A stretch of DNA of 64,000 nucleotides, taken from positions 37,976,501-38,040,500 of the forward strand of contig NC_134373.1 in NCBI RefSeq assembly GCF_035582795.1, read 5' to 3'. How positions within the stretch are numbered: position 1 is the stretch's first letter; every line of letters starts with the position of its first letter. This document shows positions 26,801-40,180 of this stretch, piece after piece. Source of the stretch: Mycteria americana (taxonomy: Eukaryota > Chordata > Aves > Ciconiiformes > Ciconiidae). A program made the translations under genes and the position numbers. A model generated the notes under the pieces. That model was not told the DNA's origin. It worked only from the letters and a program-made list of their open reading frames with translations, and made no database searches.

Positions 26801-29800
26801 GAGTGCAATTAGTACGACTGATTCCCGCCTTAAACTCCTTGCAGTATTTTTGGACACATAACAATTAGAAGAAGTGTCTTATAAGTATAAGACAAGGCTT
26901 AGAAAAATAAGACCTTGTATTTGCAAGAAAAAGTCCCAACTGGGTATTTTTCAACAAGGTGTAAAACACCTATGGAATTCTAGAGAGTAATTTTTCTCTT
27001 ACAGTATTCTATATCTTGTTTAAAACACAAGCTGGGAATATAGTCATCACCATATCTAGTGACTTTTTAGCAAAGTATGTTAAACAATTAAGGAAAGAAA
27101 ATCAGTTAAGTGCTGAAGTGGCTGGGAGAAACGGAACAGTGTTGAATTCATCCTGAAGAAAAGAGGTGTTACACTGACATGATCTGTGAAACTACAGTAA
27201 CTGTAGGTTACCTATAGTTTGATATCAGATACTGGAACCTAAGCATTGTTATTTATTAGCGATTGTTTCTGTTTTATAACCACACATGAACTATCCTCAA
27301 TGATGCAAAATAACTTTCTAATTGTCTAAAAATAGATGGAGAGGTAAATTGTCTCAAATAGTCACTTCTAGATATACAGTGAGAAGCTGCAAGGCGTTGA
27401 AAGCTGTTTTAGGTTTTCAAATCCAATCTTGGCAAGGGGTTTTGTTCATTAGCACTGTCTCTTGTAGACATTATGGAGGCAAGGTAATAGAAATCTTTTT
27501 TATTGATTGGGGCTGTACTTCAAGAAAGGCGTAATTGCCACCCTAAATTTAATCTTGTAGATACTCATCTGGTGCCAATGTTCTGTTTTAGTATTAATGT
27601 CTTCCTGGAACTGTTAAAGTGAATGCTAAAAACTTAACTTCATATTATCATTGCTAACTGTGATCTAGATCAGTATGTATTAGTAAAATATAGCAAGTAT
27701 TTTTGAAGTCTGGTCCTTCATCGGAGTGTTTGTAGGAAACTTGCAAGGAGTGGCAAGTGTAATTTGCTTTTTTAATCTTTTGCATTTGGGATACTATTTA
27801 CATTGGAGCAGTTCATAACATAAAATGAAAGGTGAAACTTCAGAAATAAAGAATAGAGACTCATTTATTGGAAAACAGAATGGATACATTTAAAAGCATT
27901 TTGCTATACTAGTTAGATGTGGGGAAAAAATGCTACTATTAGGAACTGGGTGAAAAGGAGGAGGAATGTTTCTGTGAGTTGTAGTACTGACAGTTTTTCC
28001 AAGCTTTTTTAAACACTTAATTTGCAGTATTCAAAGGTCTCACAGTCAGTATTTTTTATTCTTATAAACTGACAGTAAGGGTCAGATCAAATCTTACATC
28101 TAGTTACTGTTGCAGCCCTGAAGGTTCAATCAAAAATCCTTACTTGTATCATTGTTCCCCTAAGTTGCTTCTGGAAGAGTGAAGGAATGTCAAAACTTCT
28201 GTCTTCCTCCGTCAAGGCACTGAGATTTTGGTTTATAGTTGCTCTGAATCTTCCAATGAGACAAAAGAAAGGAGACCATGAATGCCCAGAGCGTGGTTTG
28301 GGATTTACCTTATTGAACCTGAGTTGTCCAAGGTATCACTTTAAAACTCTTTTTTTCCAAATGAACTTATAATTGGTTTCCTTATTCTCTTCCTCGCACT
28401 CCTTCCTCCTCCCCCCAGGTTTCCTGCCACTGCTCCATCCCATCCCACGTCAGTACTGCTGTCTGTGATGAAACACACGGCTCGTCTTTGGCCACTGGTA
28501 GGTGAGCCAATGGTAGAGTTCTGTAAATCTGAATTTTCAGACTAAGATGCAAATTTCTGAGAGCACTTAGATTTCCCAGTATTTCACTAAGCCCTTGTTG
28601 TATGATTAGAAAGCTAGTTTTCTAAAATGTTTCCAGGGATTAAGGCTGTATGGCTACATGGGGCCTTGTGTGTCAGCATGTCAACCGTTGACTCGCCCAG
28701 GAGCAATGTATAGCCATTACGGAAGGCAAAGGAGAACTCAGGTGCAGAGGTAACTAAAAGCCAGCATTGCACCAGGTACTGCATTGATACCTCCACAAAT
28801 AAATGCTGACACATTAGCAACTTAGAAAACTAAAGCATTTGCTTTAGCAGTTACTCAGCGGAAAGACGCTACAGGCTGGAGCTAGTGTTAGTTAAACATT
28901 ACTGAAGTCTTTCCCTTGGTAGCCACTGAAATTTCTCAGTAGAAGCAGGATCTTATTTATTTACTTTTCTCTAGACTGTGGGTAAACATACCTGTTTAAA
29001 AAAAATGGGAAGATATGAGCAAATTTATCTGTGCCTTCAAATTTTAATGAAAGCAGAATAACATGGCACTAAAAATCTTTATAAAATGTTCTGTACCATT
29101 TTAAAATTTTGTTGTTGTCAGGAGCAGTCGTTGTGAAGGTGTCAATACAGCCACAGATCATGAATTTGAGCCTTGCCATAGACAGGTTTGAAAGTAAATG
29201 TAGGTTTATTGACGTATGAGAAGGTGTGATTTTTTTATTCTTCTGTGTGATTATATGAGGGCAAAAGGGAGAGAACTAGCAATTTCTTCACACTATCTCT
29301 TCCCAAATGAGAAACGTGCTCAGTGCCAGGTTATCAATACCCAAATGATTGTCTTCATTGTCCTGCTGTTATCTTCATCCTATTGGGAGCTGCAAAAAAG
29401 AAATGAGGATTCAGCTGCTTAAGGGACTATAGAAGAAACAGGCTCATGCATGTGGTGTCATGTAAGAAATATTATGTGCAAGTGTTCAAATGATTTATTG
29501 TAGTTACTGTATTTTCTTTGGAATTTTTATGTAATTATGGCAAAAACACAATCCACATTTTTTCCACAATTTTGACTTAGGTAACCAAAGTTTTTATTAA
29601 CCAGGGAATGAAGAACATGTTTTTGAAAGGGATTAAGCAGTGAAATGATGAATGGAACTGTTTCCAAAGCATGCACATAAAGTGATATCATCTAGCTATG
29701 GCTGATTTCTGCTCCATCGCTTCAACAGGAAAATAGCTATATTGCTGAAATGATTTGGCTTAGGCTCTATTATTTGTGGTGGCGCTTGACAGTTATGGAG

Positions 29801-30570
29801 TTGGAATTCAATTTCTTTCATCTAAAGCAGGTGTGCCTTAAAAAATCACTCTGCCACTTCTGTATAACGCATGGAGATTGTTGGCTTCCTGCCTGAAAGC
29901 GTTTCAGTGCACTTATCCCATTTTCATACAGCAGAAGTTGTCCATGAATATAATCTTGGTTTAAATACATGAGTGAATTTTCTTTATCCCAAAACAAGAT
30001 AAGAGATGATATGAAAAGCTTTATTTTATGCTAGCACATAGATTTAAGAACCCATTTTGAAGGGCAGTTTTATAGAAATCTATATTACAAAGCACATAAA
30101 GATGTTGATATTAATTTATTATTCAGGACAAAAAGAAAGGTGCTCCTTAATCTTGATGTATCTGTATTTGATATGACAGGTTAACCTTGATATTAGCATC
30201 ATGTATCCAAATTTTACTTCCCTGTTTGAATCTAAAATACCTTACCTTAGGTTCTGATAGTGATGTATCCAGGTAGCAGTTGTTTATTTGTGAAGAGTAC
30301 ATGGCACATTTATTTTATATGAAAAGAGAGCGTACTTCTACAAGTGCCTACTGGGATTTAGACAGGTTTAGTTAGAGTAAGGATTGGATTTTACATGGAA
30401 AAAATGTGTGTAACAGCTGGAAGAGTGATATATATTTATTGAGGTCAAATAAAAATGTATGTGCATGTCTGTGTCATATTACATATTTCCATATATCTAT
30501 ATACACATTTATACTAAAATATATATCTGGATTTTAGAAATGTATATATTTGTATGTGTAAACATATATA
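20830..30570. other. Unique intergenic sequence
   Basis: No supported gene or interspersed repeat is seen. Short GC-richer patches occur at about 22270-22510 and 25020-25150. The latter contains a NotI-type GCGGCCGC (25131-25138) followed on the minus strand by a GGTAAGCGG-like context, but there is no further exon evidence. Confidence 0.5.
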
Positions 30571-31018
30571 TATAGAATCATAGAAACATTTAGGTTGGAA
30601 AAGACCTTTAAGATCATCAAGTCTCCACATAAACCTAACACTGCCAAGTGCACCAACTAAACCATGTCCCTCAGCACCACATCTACACGTCTTTAAATAC
30701 CTCCAGGGACGGGGACTCAACCACTTCCCTGGGCAGCCCCTTCCAATGCTTGACAACACTTTCCATGAAGAAATGGTTCCTCATATCCAATCTAAACCTT
30801 CCCTAGCGCAACTTGAGGCCATGTCCTTTTGTCCTATTGCTGGGAGAAGAGACCGACCCCCACCTCACCACAACCTCCTTTCAGGCAGTTGTAGAGAGCG
30901 ATGAGGTCTCCCCTCAGCCTCCTTTTCTCCAGGCTAAACAACCCCAGCTCCCTCAGCCGCCCTCATCAGACTTGTGCTCCAGACCCTTCACCAGCTTCGT
31001 TGCTCTTCTTTGGATGCA
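30571..31018 (-). mobile_element. CR1 LINE 3' fragment inserted in a TA-rich repeat
   Basis: The plus strand shows the reverse complement of a CR1 3' end: GAATCATAGAA, then TTTAGGTTGGAAAAGACC, then the ORF2 tail (for example the complement of LEHKSDEGG). It breaks off at TTTGGATGCA near 31018. Both flanks are alternating TA runs (about 30565-30576 and 31019-31030), which suggests insertion into a dinucleotide repeat. The reading frame has indels, so it is a dead copy. Confidence 0.93.
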
Positions 31019-33659
31019 GATATATATATATGTATGTTTATATAAAAAATAGGACATATTATGAAACTTAAAATGTTGCAAAGGCCCTGCCCTGCTTTCG
31101 TTCAGTAGAAATATGTGTGAAGGAAGTTGGAGCATATATTTAGGACCAGGGCAGAAATTTCTAAGTATTCATGTTACAGAGACCTGTCTGCATCACCCCA
31201 CAACCCCATTCTGAAGGATTGTGTCAACTGAAGTAAAAACATATCAGGCAAGACTTTTGGTAGACTGGTTTCTCCTGTGTTCATGAAACTCTAATGAGAG
31301 CTAAAGAAAAACATTGTAATTTCCAAATCAGTAATGCTCTTCTGTCCCATTTAGACTTAAAGAGAAGATATATTGTTATTGCAGGGAAAACATCAGAAGT
31401 CCAGAATGAACACTTTTGTAAGTTTTCTTTCTTCATCAGCTTCTCTGAGATTAAAAGTGTGTTCAAGTATTCATACACACTACAGATTTCCATTTTACTG
31501 TGCACTACCATAGTTCTTTAAATCCTTTAAGGACGAGTTGCAGGCTTTTGTCATCAATAGGATGGAGAATACATGGAGACCTCCAGGCTAGCAGGGACCT
31601 GAGCTGGCGAGTTCACCTGGTAGGGCACATCTCTGTGCGGATTTATCCGGGCACGCCTGGAGGCCCAAGCTCTTGGGTGCTTCCAGGTCTAAACTAACTA
31701 CAGTGTATCAGGATGCCTCTGAATACAATCTGAATACACGAACAATATATGTGTTGAAGGTATTCAGTGATATGATGAGGAAGTCACAGTCATTTTTCTT
31801 GCTTAAAATAACATTAACTACTCTTACATTCCTTTGTAATAAGCAAACAAATAGTCTGACTGACATACATGTGTAGCTCAACACTGCTTATATTTGACTT
31901 TCCCTTTTTTATCTCATATTACTTCCATTTATTTGTCAAATAATTTAGAAATAGGCCATTTTTTTCCTAAAACTCCACAGATGACTAGCTTGTATATTCA
32001 CAGATGCTGAATACAGCTTGTATAACTTGAGCACCATGATTTGTGGTTTATGTCTCTTGATGTATAAATGAACAAAGTAATAGTGATGTTAAGGTCACTA
32101 ACTGCAGCAAAGGGTTGCCTAATATGAGAAATTGTTTATTAAAAACATCTTGTATTTTCAGGATGTACTGGAATCAATAGTATGTTTAATCTTTGGAAGG
32201 CAATCACTGGGTTCATTCATAGGGAATGAATGGACTGTTGCTATTCAATTTACTGGTAAAGTCCAGTGTTAAAAATACCTGCTATAAGGTTTGCCTTTTA
32301 TTAATTATTATTTTCTCTAACAGGCTACACTTCTCAGTACCTTTATGCCTTAGAATAAATATTCAACAGACAGGCAAGTTTAGCACATTCATATTTAAAC
32401 TATTATGGGGAAAATACACCATCATGATAGCTTGTAGTGTAATATTACGTACCATTTATATCTAAGTAGATAACATTGTTTAGCTTAAATTAATTCTGTT
32501 GGCTTAATTAATGCTATTACTTTAATCCATTTAGAATGGAAAAAAACCCAAGGAAAGCGTGATGGTATCAGATAGGACAACAGATACAATATGAATTTCA
32601 ACTTTCTGAAAAACTCCCTCTTGTACAAATGATGCAGTGATTGTCTTAGTCTCTTTTGGGACTCGTGCCAAAGTTTTTAACTGTGGTTCCACTGGAAAAG
32701 AGGTCTGTTTAGTCTGTTCTATTTGGGTCACTCCTTCCAGCCCTGAACAAATGCACTCTAATGGCTGTTTTGAATGTAAAAGTCAGCAGCGGCATTTGTT
32801 TTCCTGTCTGCCACGAAACTTGTTAAATTATCTTGATCTCTCAAAGAGTCAATACAAATTAAAAATACGCAAAAGGTTTCTAAGAGAGTGATTGCGATTC
32901 TAGCAAGTTCATTAGCCTTCTGAGGAATGTTGTTGGCAGGCTTTGTTTAGCAGAAGTCCAAAACAAAGTAAACCAAAAATGTCAGAAAATGAATTGCAAA
33001 TCACTTGGCAATATAAATGTGAGAACTAGGACGATGAATGAACTAGGTTGATGATGAATAATTTGGGAAAATATATATTGTTCCTCCAGGAATCTTAACT
33101 GCACAAAGGGGAAGTATACTGAAGATTACAGCAGAAAAAGGGGAATAACTTGATTAAGCGAATATGGTCCGTCCGGCTTTTCCAAACGCACTGGCAAAAC
33201 CAGACTCCAGACACTATTTGGTTTGTGGAAAAAAAAGGAGTTCTGCAGTGAGGCCTTTTTTTCCAGCTCCCTCTATCTGTCTCCTTAGCGTTTTCAGTCT
33301 ATACTCTGAAAAAAATGCTGCTGAAACTGAGTTTTTCACTCTAATTTTGTAAGACTAAGCTGAAGACCAGAAATTAAGTTCAAAGGAGGAAATCACTCTC
33401 CTAACATGGGTAAGTGACAATTACCTCGCATCTCCTTCCCTAGGAAAGGGAAGTTGGCGAGATTCAGTTACCTGCAGGTGCAGTCACTTCTTAGAGCATC
33501 CCTTGTCAGCCGCTGCTGAGGGAGGGGAAGAAGCTGCTCCACTCCAATTTAATCCAGGTTTTTTGACAAATTTTACATGCCACTGCTACTGTATTGTTCC
33601 CATTATTTGAAGATTCATAACAGAAACAGAGCAAAGTGTGAGTTTTAACTCCCATAGCA
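31019..33659. other. Unique intergenic sequence
   Basis: It begins with a short TA repeat that flanks the CR1 copy. The rest shows no gene or repeat that I recognise. Confidence 0.5.
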
Positions 33660-35260
33660 AAATATAGTGGTAAATCTAACAAGAAGGAGAGAAGATTGCG
33701 GATGACACAGGCAAGGCTAATATGCTCAATGCCTTTTCTTTAGTCTTCATGGAAAGGTTAAATGTGACAAAAGGTTTAACATGGTGAGAATTAGCAAAGG
33801 AACAGGAATGAAAAGGAGAGTAGGGAAGGAACTGAGTATTTAGATTCAGAAAAGTCAGATTTAAGGCCTGTTTACAAGGTTAAATGATCAGGCAATAAAC
33901 TGGGATTTGAATTTATGGTATGCTATCTACTGAGCATTAACTCACCATATGGAAAGTCTTAGTGTGTAAGAGGAGCTTTACATGAAGCAGCTTACCCAGG
34001 TCAACAGGGCCTCAAGGAGTTTACCCCAGCCTATTTAAAGATGCATTTTCTAAACCAGCAGTGATTTGCTTTGAGAACTCCCGAAGGATATAAATAGTCC
34101 CAATAAACATAGTACATATCTTTAAATGAGAAAAAAAAGAAAAAGCTAGGGAATGACAGCCAAAGAGTCAGACTAAGTCAGTATCTGGAAAGTTACTAAC
34201 ACAAATTATTAAACAATCAACTTCTAAGCCCCTCAAGCATAATAAGGTAAGCAGCCACCAGGACCAGATACATTTTTCACTTTCTGGAGACTTCTGACAT
34301 GACTCAGACAGTCATGCCAAGTAAGTATGATTCAGATGAAATAAGTAAGTAGCAAGGCTGGTTTGAGAAAGTATTATCAAAGAATAATTTTATCAATAGT
34401 CTGTTGTCAAGATGGGCACCCATAGGCCCTGATTTTTCTACTGTTAGCTACTTGCATTAATATCTGGGACAATGAGATGTCACATTTTTGAACAATGTCA
34501 CACTTGGAGGCAGTGCAAGCTGGCATAGAATTAAAAATCTTTTTGATAAATGGGTGAAACAGCTTGAAATCCATAAGGCAAAATTAAGTAAAGACAATAA
34601 AGATGGCACTTACTTACACAGGAAAAGTCAACTGCACAAATGCCAAATGGGAAATAAGTGACAAGATATCAGCACTGCGGAAAAGACTGAGCAGGTTGCA
34701 GTGCTGTGCAGAAAAATGTAAATCTCTTGCTGTAAATGTATTAACCAGAGACTCAGGAGCCACACAGGGAGGCAGTTGCTCAGCACTAGCTCATGCTGGC
34801 ACTCAGCTACAGCATGGCAGGAAGGATATGGAGAAGATAGAGAGAGTTTAGACGAGAGAACAGAGTTTGAAACTTCATTGGTTTAGCTTAGGAAAATGGG
34901 AGAAAATCAGGCAGGGGAGACTCTAATTGTCTTCAAACATGTAAATGTTGTTAATAAAAGGACTGCAGTAACTTTTCTCTGTGCCCACCAAGGTTACCCC
35001 GAGAAGTATCAGTTTTACTTGCAACAGATTGGGTTTACGTTTGGTGTTAGGAAAAACAGAACTGTGCTGTAATAATGTAGTTAAATACTTGAAAAACTTA
35101 CTTAGATAAATTGTGAGATTTCCACAACTGACAGGTTTGGAGAAGCTGATAAAAACCTGTTCAGATTATTCACTTATACCTGATCCAGCCTGATAAATTA
35201 ACTCCTGGGAGGCCTATCATCCCAACTTTTCTACATTAATATGGGTATGAATTCCTATGT
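33660..35260 (+). mobile_element. Ancient CR1-like LINE remnant, long but heavily decayed
   Basis: Segments occur in LINE order on the plus strand. They are GCGGATGACACAGGCAAGGC with TTTTCTTTAGTCTTCATGG (33690-33750), a palm-proximal stretch (34160-34280), the thumb-like stretch with TGCACAAATGCCAAATGGGA (34630-34660) and a 3' region with AGTTAAATACTTGAAAA and a CTGATAAATTAACTCC-type tail (35080-35210). The frame is broken many times and several parts are missing. Boundaries are approximate, and it may be more than one insertion. Confidence 0.6.
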
Positions 35261-37746
35261 TTACAATTTACTATAATACATGCTAGTAAATGAGCTTTGT
35301 ATTTTAATCTCTCTCATAATTTTGATTTTTGGAGGGGTAGCTCATTTGCTTTCATATAATATAAGCCATGTAATTTAAACTAGACACCATTAAATCCATC
35401 TTTTTTGTTACTGACTTTGATTCTAGCTTTCAGCAAGGCTCACGGATTGAAGGAAAGCTGTTAATTCTCATTTATTCAGAATGTTTCCTTCTTCACATCA
35501 AAGCGATGCACATTCATATCAGTGCAGCCAATAAGTATTTCTGCAGAATAAGCCATGAAACTGAAGAGTGCTTCAAACAGTCTTAAAAAATGTGAGATGA
35601 ATAATTGCTAGAGAGACCCGTGTGTTTACATGTATCATTGATGGCTTGGCATTTTGGACATACATAATATGCAAAGTTTTTTCGACTTTCTTTTTCTTTC
35701 AAGACTGATTTACTGTGTAATAGTTTATTCATGTGAAAAAGGAAGCCCCTTTTTTTGATTTAATATTTTCTGTTAAGTGCAACAAAGTTCCACTTCATTT
35801 GTGAAATGACAAATATCATACTTCACACTTTCACGACTAGAATAATGCTCTAAAGCAATCCTCGTAATCTTGGTCTGCTGTATCAAAAGGGCAACTCTTG
35901 ACCTACCAAGAGAAAGTCTCCTGGATATAAACACCTGCAGACAATAACTCCAGTTTATCGTGGCATATTCCTGCTTCAATTGGACTTCTTCTGTTAATTA
36001 TTTGAGAAAATGTGCACCATATTTTCCTAGGCTACAGCCAACCTGTTTAATAGTTTTTTTATATATAGAAAATTACAACACTTACTCATCTTATCTACAT
36101 CAGCTGCATTTCAGTATTGATGTAGGAGCTGTAATTTAGTATGAGAATGTATTTGTTAAGAAAATCCATACAGAACTTTAATTCTGATATTAAAATCTAA
36201 TTCACATTAACAGAATAAAGTGACTATCTGAATAGATTGTCATGCTTTCTCTTAATGCATTATGTAATTGAAATGAAAATATGTTGATTTTTGCCCCTAG
36301 CCTTTCGGTATAGATAAATGACAGGGCAACCTGCCTTTTTGAACGCTAGAGATTGGGCCAGTCAGGACATCTGAGTGTAATAGTCTTTGAGTTATGGTAA
36401 ATGACCGTGGCTTAAAAACGTGGCCCTTAACAATGGCAAACATGTAAAATGTTTTGGGTGTTTGTGACTCAGAGGAGACTCTCTGAGAAACAGGGGGGCA
36501 GGATATGAAATAAAGCAGTACTCAATATAGAAGGGGAAATTCCAGTTGATATATACAGTGTTTAGGCACAACAGGCAAGATGGAAAAAAAGGTTTTGTCT
36601 TAGTGGTGATGTGAGGGAGAAACTGGCCCCAAAGACGTACGCTGATGTGAGGGTCAGGTCAAGCCCAGCTGTTGGATGTACTATGACCTTGCAAACCACT
36701 CTGGTAGTTGGACATGGCTTATTGGTTTTTTTTTTTTGCAGGGGGAGGATAATATTTGCCCAACTCAATGCTTCTCAAATTCATGCAAAAAAAGGTTTGC
36801 ATGAAGTGGACTTCAGTTTGCTTTGGTCAGTGCCAGGAAGAAAGAAATAATTGTTTCTTCATAAGGCTAGCTAGCCTTATTGTTTCTTCATAAGGCTAGC
36901 TTCATAAGGAATAGCTATCACAGCAAGAAGATACAGAGCAGGAAAGGTGCCACCTATTTTGGCTGTCATTCACTTTGGGAGGGCACAGAAGATTTAGTCC
37001 CATCCGCTCTGTTTGAGCATAGGCAGGAACACACGTTTGGTAGTGGAATAGCAAGTGTTAACAAGTGCTGGGAGAGTTCATCTTGGAATAGAGCCTCTAG
37101 CAAAGTTATTTGGAGGAGAGGAGTGGATCCCTCTCTGACCAGGAGAATTGTTTTGGTGTTTTGCCACTTTTGGATAGGTCTAGAGTGACATTTAATGTAT
37201 AGTTTGAAGTCAGGCTCAGCAAGATGAAGTGAGCTGCCTGTGAACATCAGGAACCGGAGTGGAGAAGGAATGTACAAGAGTAATTGCCGCTCACAGGCCA
37301 CCTGGGTGCAAGGCTTGTGACTTCATGTTGCGAACAAGAGGCAAAGTTAGGAAGGCAGGGCGTGAAAAGCAAGCGGAGGGACGTCTGGTGGGGAGGAGCA
37401 GGTTGCCCATGCAGTTCAGAAAAGCTTCCAGGCTTGGGCTGGACTGCAACCAGGTATTTTCTCCAGGGTTTGCTGTGCAGATGATTAGTGGGTTTGGACA
37501 GGAGCACTATATTAAGGATGACCCTAACTACCAGAATAGACACGGCTTTTGACGGTTTTATATTTGAAGTATTAAACTGTTCCTTAAGGGAAAATTTTGT
37601 ATAGAACTTGGGATACAGGGTTAGTTTAGCTGTATTAGACGGCAGCTGAGCAGTCATTAAAGTTCCTTTAAACTATTTCATAACCTTATTTACATCTTTC
37701 ATAAGGTTAACAAGACTTTAATCCATTGTCCTGTAAACTATTTCAG
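35261..37746. other. Sequence immediately downstream of the recognised VWDE exons
   Basis: If the donor at 37800 is used, the final VWDE exon and 3' untranslated region should lie here or further left. I could not identify it. The 136-codon minus-strand frame at 37247-37657 has no EGF cysteines or other known motif. The palindrome at 36861-36880 falls in this interval. Confidence 0.45.
36851..36909. repeat. 20-bp perfect palindrome with adjacent direct duplication
   Basis: Positions 36861-36880 read ATAAGGCTAGCTAGCCTTAT, a perfect palindrome. The preceding TTGTTTCTTCATAAGGCTAG is repeated directly from about 36880, followed by a third partial TTCATAAGG. The layout suggests replication slippage or template switching at a small hairpin. 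Confidence 0.85.
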
Positions 37747-37800
37747 TTACATTTGGTTATTTTTGTCCTTACCATAAGAATCAGTGGTTTTGGACCTTAC

Positions 37801-37898
37801 CTTCTTTTCACATGCTGAACCAGTATAGCCACTTCTGCAAGCACAGACATTTGGTCTTATGCATCTGCTTCCAAATAGACATTTTTGCTCACAAAGTG
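37801..37898 (-). CDS. VWDE: VWDE exon, last recognised EGF-like module D; possibly the terminal coding exon
   Basis: The acceptor TTTGTAG before 37898 opens a phase-1 exon whose core starts [12 protein letters not shown] and ends [11 protein letters not shown]. The cysteine spacing 3-5-5-1-8 is kept, but the usual NGG after the second cysteine is replaced by FGS. A consensus donor AAG|GTAAGG follows 37801, making a 98-bp exon that ends in phase 0, unlike the 96-bp phase-1 exons upstream. This phase change fits the end of the EGF array, with one further exon downstream. Alternatively the frame continues for 17 more codons through [17 protein letters not shown] to a TAA at 37749-37747, and an ATTAAA (minus strand, about 37720-37715) could serve as a weak polyadenylation signal. 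I could not identify a following exon between here and the left edge, so both models remain open. Confidence 0.78.
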
Positions 37899-39747
37899 CT
37901 ACAAATGAAAGATAAAGTTGTTTAGAAATACACTTGTTCTGAGTCTCGTAATCAGAAAGGAAATATTTAGATGCTTTAGGAAATGTTGTGACAAAATATA
38001 TTATGATTCTGTAGTTTCATATGATGGAGGAAAGAACAATAAATAAAAAAATATTGAGGCATTAAAGATGGTTTGCCATAGGCTTTTTCATGCCTATGTG
38101 TCTGTTATGTTTACAATTGTCTTTATTTTTTTCTTTTCTCCCCAGTGATGGGGAAAGAGAAGACTCTGCCAAAGTAATCGCTTCAGCTCAGTCAGAAACT
38201 GGTCAGTGCAAGGCCTAATTTTGAAAGCCAGGATACATTCTGGGCATTGATGGTTGGGTCAGATTGTGCCAAAATTGATTTTCTTTTGTTCCAATTGAAA
38301 TAAAATAAAGGCTGTTAAAATATTCGTTCTTGACTTGAGATGAAAAGATATGTTAAATATGCACTCCCCAAGGTGTTGCTATCAGAATAAATAAAAGGAA
38401 GAATTTGGTGAACTGTACACTTTACACCTTTGGAAACCAGGCCATAAGAACATGTAATTTCATGGTCCCACAGAATCAGTAATGAGCTACTTATTCCAAG
38501 TAAAAAGGAATCAGAAAAACTTTTTTAATCTTATCTACAGTACCAGTGTACTTACAGAGGCCCATCTGTTTGAAGACATTCTGCTAATAAAAGAATCAGT
38601 GTTCTTATTTTTTTTAAGAGAGAAAAAAGATAATCAATTGAATTAGTCAGATTTCAGCCAGTTTTTCACCCTCTTTAGCAGTTTATATTGTTATGACATT
38701 GTTTTGGCATAGAGTAAAGAGAACAGCCAATTCATAGGGCACCAATTGAAGAACAACACACATGTCATAGTATTTTAATTAGATCTCATGAATTAAACCT
38801 TCTATAAATATTGCCAGAATATTGTATCCTAGTTACAGGCAGTCAAACTAAATGCCTTTGAAACTGGTCAGATGTAAATCAACAAGTGAATTCTTATATT
38901 TTCTTGTGTGGCAGAGGCATATCGGAAGCTGCGAACCATGCATCATTAAGATGGATCTGAAAATAAAGTAGATGCATGTCTATGATCCAATACCATCTCC
39001 TTCAGCATGGAGCAAAGGATCCATCATCAGATTTGAAAGAGTTTAATGTATCCCTATGAGGGTTTTTTCACAGAAAATCAACCAATTCAGGGGCTGAAGG
39101 AACAAATTCCAGAATTTCCGTTTGTTAGACTTAGGTTCTGATTTTGACACAGATTTAAGCTCATGCAAATTCTTTGTGTTATGATCTAAGTCTCAGAGAT
39201 AGATCAGGCCAAGTGAAATTTCTTTAGAAAACACAGAGTGGGACCCTAAGCCATCCAAATGTGACTCTCAGAGTTATACTAATTGTTATAGTGACCTTGG
39301 AAGGCCAGTGACAAGATGTTTAACAACTTCTGGAATTTGTATTGGTTTTCTTCTATCAGGTTATCATGGAAGCCAACGCTCAGTGAGGAGGTTGAGATTT
39401 TGCCAGAGGAGAAAATAATAAAATCTAAATATGTATACTGAACTTCAGGCCTGACAGCTACAGGACAAAGGAGCGACAAACCAGACTTACTGCCCCTCTA
39501 CTCGTCTTAAAAAGGAGAGGCTGTAAACAGCTTGGCAAACTGCTACTCTTACAAGTACAGTCAGGTAGCGTGGGTTCATGCTGTGTCAAAACTACTGACC
39601 CATCCCGTATCCAGAACAAGAACAGGCAGAGACCTGGACATGCTGGTGACCTTCAGGTGCTCCTTTTTAAAAAGCCAGCTGTGGCAGGTGGTTATCTGCT
39701 GTAGGACTTCAGTGACCTGGAGCTCGCCACGTGCCTTCCTAGTATAT

Positions 39748-39789
39748 GAGCTAGTTGATATCTTTCTGGAGCTAGCTGATATATTTCTG
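39748..39789 (+). repeat. Two tandem copies of a 21-bp unit
   Basis: GAGCTAGTTGATATCTTTCTG is followed directly by a copy differing at two positions. Confidence 0.85.
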
Positions 39790-40180
39790 CTATTTTGAAA
39801 AGGTAAAAGTGCTGTTCTGTTGAAACAAGATTAAGAAGCAAACTTGGTTTTGTTAGGTGTCTGTTGCAAAACACTCCTTAAGACCCAGAATGGGCAGCTG
39901 CAAACCTCTGAATTTCTCCTTCTTCCAAGAGGGGGAAGCCCAAGTTTGAATCCTGGGTATGGATGCGGCGGAGGAGGAATGAAATCACGCTCAAGCTAGA
40001 ACAGTGCACTCATCATCTGCCGACTACTACTTCAGCTCCTCCATGAACTTTGAAAGAACTCAGATTTATAACTGGAAAAATCCTAGAGTTTCATTCACTG
40101 GAACAAAAACGATTCCCAATAGGGAGTGTGCTCCTTGTGCCCACACCAGTTTTGTTCCACTGTATAGTAAGCTAGAAGAG

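Noticed and set aside
37247..37657. 136-codon minus-strand frame as the terminal VWDE exon
   Set aside because: It has no acceptor in a usable phase that I could justify and no recognisable C-terminal similarity. It is consistent with chance.
1..37746. Possible exons of the gene expected downstream of VWDE (TMEM106B by human synteny)
   Set aside because: No segment resembling its transmembrane or luminal regions was found in any frame, so the gene is probably beyond the left edge.
38144..38220. Plus-strand exon-like segment after CTTTTCTCCCCAG
   Set aside because: An acceptor-like sequence and a short open stretch are present, but the donor is poor, the frame soon stops, and there is no partner exon or homology.
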